Of a DNA stretch of 64,000 nt, positions 59,670-64,000 are shown one piece after another (position 1 is the first letter of the stretch; each line of letters opens with the position of its first letter). The position numbers and the translations under genes were made by a program. A model generated the notes under the pieces. The model had not been told where the DNA came from, searched no databases, and worked only from the letters and a program-made list of their open reading frames with translations. This DNA comes from Megalobrama amblycephala (lineage: Eukaryota > Chordata > Actinopteri > Cypriniformes > Xenocyprididae). The stretch covers positions 9,363,082 through 9,427,081 of the forward strand of contig NC_063054.1 in NCBI RefSeq assembly GCF_018812025.1, given 5' to 3'.

Positions 59670-59910
59670 TTTTTGACAAAGTAATTTATTCCTGTGATGC
59701 AAAGCTGAATTTTCAGCATCGTTACTCCAGTCTTCAGTGTCACATGATCCTTCAGAAATCATTCTAATATGCTGATTTGCTGCTCAATAAACATTTATGA
59801 TTATTTTCAATGTTGAAAACAGTTGTGTACTTTTTTTTTCAGGATTCCTTGATGAATAGAAAGTTCAAAAGAACAGCATTTATCTGAAATACAGAGCTTC
59901 TGTAGCATTA
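59670..59910. mobile_element. TTCAGCATCATTAC family, partial copy
   Basis: Forward fragment (CTGTGATGCAAAGCTGAA to AGCATTATA) that ends where the next copy begins at a TA. Confidence 0.8.
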
Positions 59911-60446
59911 TACACTACCGTTCAAAAGTTTGGGGTCAGTAAGAATTTTTTTTTTTATTTTTTTGAAAAGAAATTAAAGAAATGAATACTTTTATTCAGC
60001 AAGGATGCATTAAATCAATCAAAAGTGGCAGTAAAGACATTTATAATGTTACAAAAGATTAGATTTCACATAAACACTGTTCTTTTGAACTTTCTATTCA
60101 TCAAATAATCCTGAAAAAAAATACTGTACACAAATATTTTGTACAATTGTCCACATTAAATGTTTCTTGAGCAGCAGATCAGCATATTAGAATGATTTCT
60201 GAAGGATCATGTGACACTGAAGACTGGAGTAATGATGCTGAAAATTCAGCTTTGCATCACAGGAATAAATTACTTTGTGAAATTTATTTAAATAGTACAC
60301 AGTTATTTTAAATTGTAATAATATTTCACAATATTACTGTTTTTACTGTATTTTTAATTAAATAAATGTAGCCTTGGTGAGCAGACGAAACTTCTTTTAA
60401 AAACGTTAAAAATCTTAGTGGTTCCAAACTTTTGGACTGTACTGTA
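59911..60446. mobile_element. TTCAGCATCATTAC family, near-complete copy
   Basis: Starts TACACTACCGTTCAAAAG and ends CAAACTTTTGGACTGTACTG, near-complementary ends. The only copy in the window with both ends. Opposite in orientation to the partial copy, so 59670-60260 folds back on itself. Non-coding. Confidence 0.82.
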
Positions 60447-61817
60447 CACTACAAGTGCACATTCATTACAATTAAGTGCACTTCTTTTTCACAAGGGTCT
60501 GCCATTTTGGAATCTCTTACCGGTTCTCAGACTGGTCCACTCACTTCATCTGTCCTCTAGCGCCCCCTTCACTAGACTGGGTTTAGCAGGCCTCCACAGC
60601 CCTTGCCTTCGTCTCGTCTCTTTCTGCGCTCAGATGTTAATTACCTGATTGAAGTCATCACCTCTTTATTCTCTTGCTTTACTATCAGCTGCAGTGAAAC
60701 ACCAGAGGACTGGATGTCCTTCCAGAACACCTGAAGGGCAGCCATGACCACTGACTTAGTTGCGTATCTCCACAGGGTTTACACGGTTTTCCACAACACA
60801 ATGTGACACTTCCCAATGTCACACAGCACTATGCATCAGTAAGGCTTAATTTTCCAGAGGGATATTTGGACAGGTGCCACTATCCTCATTGTGTAAATCA
60901 TACATACAGAAACAGGTAAGACACAAGATAGATGCTCTCTTGAATTTTGGTGGCTCACTTGAGCTGAGGTGCACAACGAGAGCTCCTTGGAATGTTTCAC
61001 AGGAGCCCTAGGCAAAGATTAGTGTGTAAGAGATGATGAGAGCTGAAATAGGTGGCGATGGTGTGTGTGCAGTGTGTGAAATTGGAAATGGGTGGCTAGC
61101 GTTGTCAATCTCCACATGTCTCACCACTCTCACTAATTTGCTTTTGTCTGCGTCATTTTCAGGCACTGAACATGGTATGAAATATCAATGAATGTGAAAG
61201 TGAAATCTGTGTACAGCAGTAAACAGTGCAATGCTTACCACATTGAGACATTGTAACAATATGAATTGTTCGACAGCAGGCAAATATGCATAGGGAAAAT
61301 AACCATTCTGGCTGAAAGGTGAGGTATTGTTGGTGAAGGCATTGTGTTAGACTGCGTGGAGGAAAATTAGCCAACCTAGGCTCATTGGAAAAACCTGCCT
61401 GTGGGTCGCTATTTGTGTAAAATATTATGTTGCTTCTTGCATGTTAAATGTCCACTGAGTGGTGCTGAAAGTGAGATCAGTATTATCTGAAACACATGAA
61501 TGTGAATCTGTAAGGTTTTCTTTTCATTTTCTTTTCTTCTTTTTTTACATTAGTTGTTTGTACAGTATCACAACTGTTCAGCAATGCAATTTCTAGTGAA
61601 TTGTGGCATGAAATGGATAGATTTTTCTTCCCTATTGTGACCTATATCCAAGTGAAATTACTTCTTGAACAAGAATAAATGTTGGCCAGTACATTTTTAA
61701 CTCATCAGAGAAGAAATAGAGTTGCAAGAGGGAGGAAGTTATTTTGAATAAAGATTATGAGGCCACTTGAGTTTTTTTTGTTGTTTTTTTTTGTTTTTTA
61801 AAACGACGTGTGCTGAT
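60447..61817. other. Non-repeat DNA, no gene recognised
   Basis: 60495-60680 is GC-richer without known motifs. The rest is AT-rich. Confidence 0.4.
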
Positions 61818-61897
61818 TAGGTCTGCACGATATTGGAAAAACTGACATTTTTTTTTCTGTCGTATATATTGCAATATGGAAATTTTTAAGGTAAGTA

Positions 61898-63432
61898 CAG
61901 GTGCTGGTCATATAATTAGAATGTCGTGAAAAAGTTAATTTTTTTATTGTAAATTATTTTAAAAAATGAAACTTTCATTTATACTAGATTCCCTACATGT
62001 AAAGTAAAACATTTCAAAAGTTTTTTTTTTTTTTTTTTTAAGTTTGTTGATTAGAGCACAAAGCTAATGAAAGTCCAAAATCCAGTATCTCAAAATATTA
62101 GAATATTTACATTTGAGTTTCATTAAATGACCATCCCTACAGTATAAATTCCGGGTATCTCTTGTTCTTTGGAACCACACTAATGGGGAAGACTGCTGAC
62201 TTGGCAATGGTCCAGGAGACAATCATTGACACCCTCCACAAAGAGATTAAGTCACAGATGGTCATTACTGAATGTGGTGGCTGTTTACAGAGTGATGTAT
62301 CAAAGCATATTAAATGCAAAGTTGACTGGAAGGAAGAAATTGGGTAGGCAAAGGTGCACAAGCAACAGGGATGACCACAAGCTTGAGAATACTGTCAAGT
62401 ACAGCCGATTCAAACACTTGGGAGAGCTTCACAATGAGTCAAATGAAGCCGGAGTCAGCGCATCAAGAGTCACCACACTCAGACATCTTCAGGAAAAGGA
62501 CTACCAAGCCACTTCTGAAACAGAAACAACGTCAGAAGCATCTTACCTGGGCTAAGGAGAAAAAGAACTGGACAGTGAACAGTGGTTGAAAGTCCTCTTT
62601 TCAGTAAATTTTGCATTTCATGTTGAAATCATGGTCCCAGAGTCTGAAGGAAGACTGGAGAGGCACAGAATCCAAGCTGCTTGAAGTCTAGTGTGAAGTT
62701 TCTGAAGTTAGTAATGATTTGGGGGGCCGTGACATCTGCTGGTGTTGGTCCATTGTGTTTTATCAAGTGCAAAGTCAATGCAGCCATCTTCCAGGAGATT
62801 TTGGAGCACTTTATGCTTCCATCTGCTGACAAGCTTTATGGAGACGCTGATTTCCTTTTCCAGCAGGACTTTAGCACCTGCCCACAGTGCAAAAACCACT
62901 TCCAAGTGGTTTGCTGACCATGATATTACTGTGCTTTATTGGCCAGCCAACATGCCTGACCTGAATCTATGGGAAATTTTCAAGAGAAAGATGAGAAACA
63001 GTCGATCCAACAATATACAGATGATCTGAAGGCTCAATAGTGCCTCAGCAGTGCCACAGGCTGATCACTTCCATGCCACACTTCACTGATGCTGTAATTT
63101 GTGCTAGGAGCAAGTCATTTGCTGTATTATGTGCTGCCGACCAAGTATTGAGTGCACAAATGAACATACTTTAATGAACTTGAACTTTTCTGTTATGAAA
63201 ATCCATTTTTTGATTGATCTTAGGAAATATTCTAATATTTTGAGATACTGGATTTTGGACTTTCATGAGCTGTATGCTCTAATCATCAAAATAAAAAAAA
63301 TAAAAAAACTTTTTAAATGTTTTACTTTACATGTAGGGAATCTAGAATATATGAAAGTTTCATTTTTAAAAGTAATTTACAATAAAAAAAATGAACTTTT
63401 TCACGATATTCTAATTATATGACCAGCACCTG
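61898..63432 (+). mobile_element. Tc1/mariner element 4, full length, 1535 bp
   Basis: Inverted ends CAGGTGCTGGTCATATAATT and the complement ending GACCAGCACCTG, more than 100 bp each. TA at 61896-61897 and 63433-63434. A decayed transposase lies between. Different subfamily from elements 1-3. Confidence 0.95.
62183..63110 (+). pseudogene. Tc1-like transposase pseudogene, D and E lost
   Basis: Start ATG at 62183 (MGKTADL). Paired HTH region to about 62345, then a shifted frame with NRDDHKLE and ASRVTTLRHL, then WAKEKKNW. The first catalytic Asp box is deleted: the reading goes VLFS straight to the KF-like codons near 62605. VMIWGA and FQQD (Asp at 62867-62869) are intact. The Glu box is deleted: PDLN runs directly into LWEIFKRK. 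Two of three catalytic residues are therefore gone, besides many frameshifts. Confidence 0.9.
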
Positions 63433-63598
63433 TATTCAGGTACAGAAAATAATCAAATGTAAAATAACACTGTATAGTATTACTGTATACATTTAATATA
63501 ATTAATCTGTGTTAAAGCTGCAAAAGTGATTTTTTTTTTTTGTTGTTTGATAACATTCATGACACAGACAACAACAGGAAAATTAGGCTGCTGTCACT

Positions 63599-63810
63599 TT
63601 AATGGTGCATTCACACCAGACGCGAATGACGCGATTTGCGCATAACGCATGATACAGTTGAGTAATCTGAACTTTGGCGAAAATTTGTGCCGCGTTAACC
63701 AATCAGGAGCTTGCTCTAGTAGTGACGTGATTACGACGTAGCGAGCGGAGGCAGAAATCCGAAACATATAAACAATCCCTATACTAGACATCACACTTCC
63801 TGAGATGTGA
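63599..63810 (+). mobile_element. TTAA repeat fragment within the hAT element
   Basis: TTAA at 63599-63602, then TGGTGCATTCACACCAGACG, a common fish repeat start. It interrupts sequence that is continuous at 31270. The right end was not found. Confidence 0.5.
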
Positions 63811-63868
63811 CGATCACGGATGTGCACATTGTGATATCAATGCTAAAACTATACATTGTGCAGCCCTA

Positions 63869-64000
63869 GTCCTGATAAATCATTTATAATAAATACTGCA
63901 ATATTACATAAACAAGAACTGTCAGTTTTGATTTCATGGTGACTTTTTATGCTCTTTGGTTTGAAAATAATATATCACCTACTTTAAACATAACCAATAA
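63869..64000. other. AT-rich DNA, nothing recognised
   Basis: Featureless apart from the duplication at its start. Confidence 0.6.

Larger units (their letters stand above)
61818..63868. mobile_element. hAT-type element split by Tc1 and TTAA insertions
   Basis: Starts TAGGTCTGCACGATATTGG, ends TGTGCAGCCCTA. Flanks GTGCTGAT (61810-61817) and GTCCTGAT (63869-63876) match at 7 of 8 bases, an aged 8-bp duplication. Without the Tc1 copy it is about 500 bp. The interior after 63436 matches 31060-31270. Confidence 0.82.

Noticed and set aside
60418..60648. Plus-strand 76-codon frame with hydrophobic start
   Set aside because: Starts inside a transposon terminus and has no motif or splice support.

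Overview
This window looks like a stretch of teleost, probably cyprinid (carp, goldfish or zebrafish relative), nuclear genome. I see no complete host gene. Nearly every recognisable block is a transposable element or a decayed copy: Tc1/mariner elements, hAT-type elements with 8-bp target duplications, many short elements flanked by TTAA, a small LTR retrotransposon, a DIRS-like gag remnant and two LINE reverse-transcriptase fragments. Microsatellites of (CA)n, (AT)n, (TAA)n and TTATA type lie between them. The cyprinid call rests on the type and density of these families and is an inference. No prokaryotic operons, CRISPR arrays, rRNA or tRNA genes were seen.

Layout. 1-4800: two Tc1-like remnants; the second sits in a TTAA element that carried a small ORF; then a palindromic hAT MITE. 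4.8-10.1 kb: quiet AT-rich DNA, then copies A and B of a roughly 1-kb TTAA family. 10.1-19.4 kb: nested TTAA and mariner elements, copies C and D, and a hAT-like element holding a helicase-like reading frame. 19.4-24 kb: mostly single-copy-looking DNA with one more ORF-type TTAA element. 24.1-25.3 kb: a 1.2-kb LTR element with a tRNA-Phe primer site, inside a TTAA element. 25.5-29.3 kb: quiet DNA with one signal-peptide-like ORF on the minus strand. 29.3-32.7 kb: a pile-up of copy E, a LINE fragment, a hAT remnant and a Tc1 remnant split by a hAT MITE. 32.7-45.5 kb: microsatellites, foldback TTAA elements, a minisatellite grown from a hAT interior, and a second minisatellite split by transposons. 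46-52 kb: a LINE fragment and a DIRS-like element. 52-58.6 kb: microsatellites and quiet DNA. 58.6-64 kb: abutting TTAA elements, foldback repeats, and a hAT element split by a Tc1 copy.

No genes here work together. The interest lies in the nesting, which gives relative ages, in shared termini with unlike interiors, in transcription-factor-like sites carried by the roughly 1-kb TTAA family, and in a few non-repeat stretches that could be enhancers or isolated exons of a host gene whose body lies elsewhere. The last group is speculative and would need alignment to other fish genomes and RNA data.
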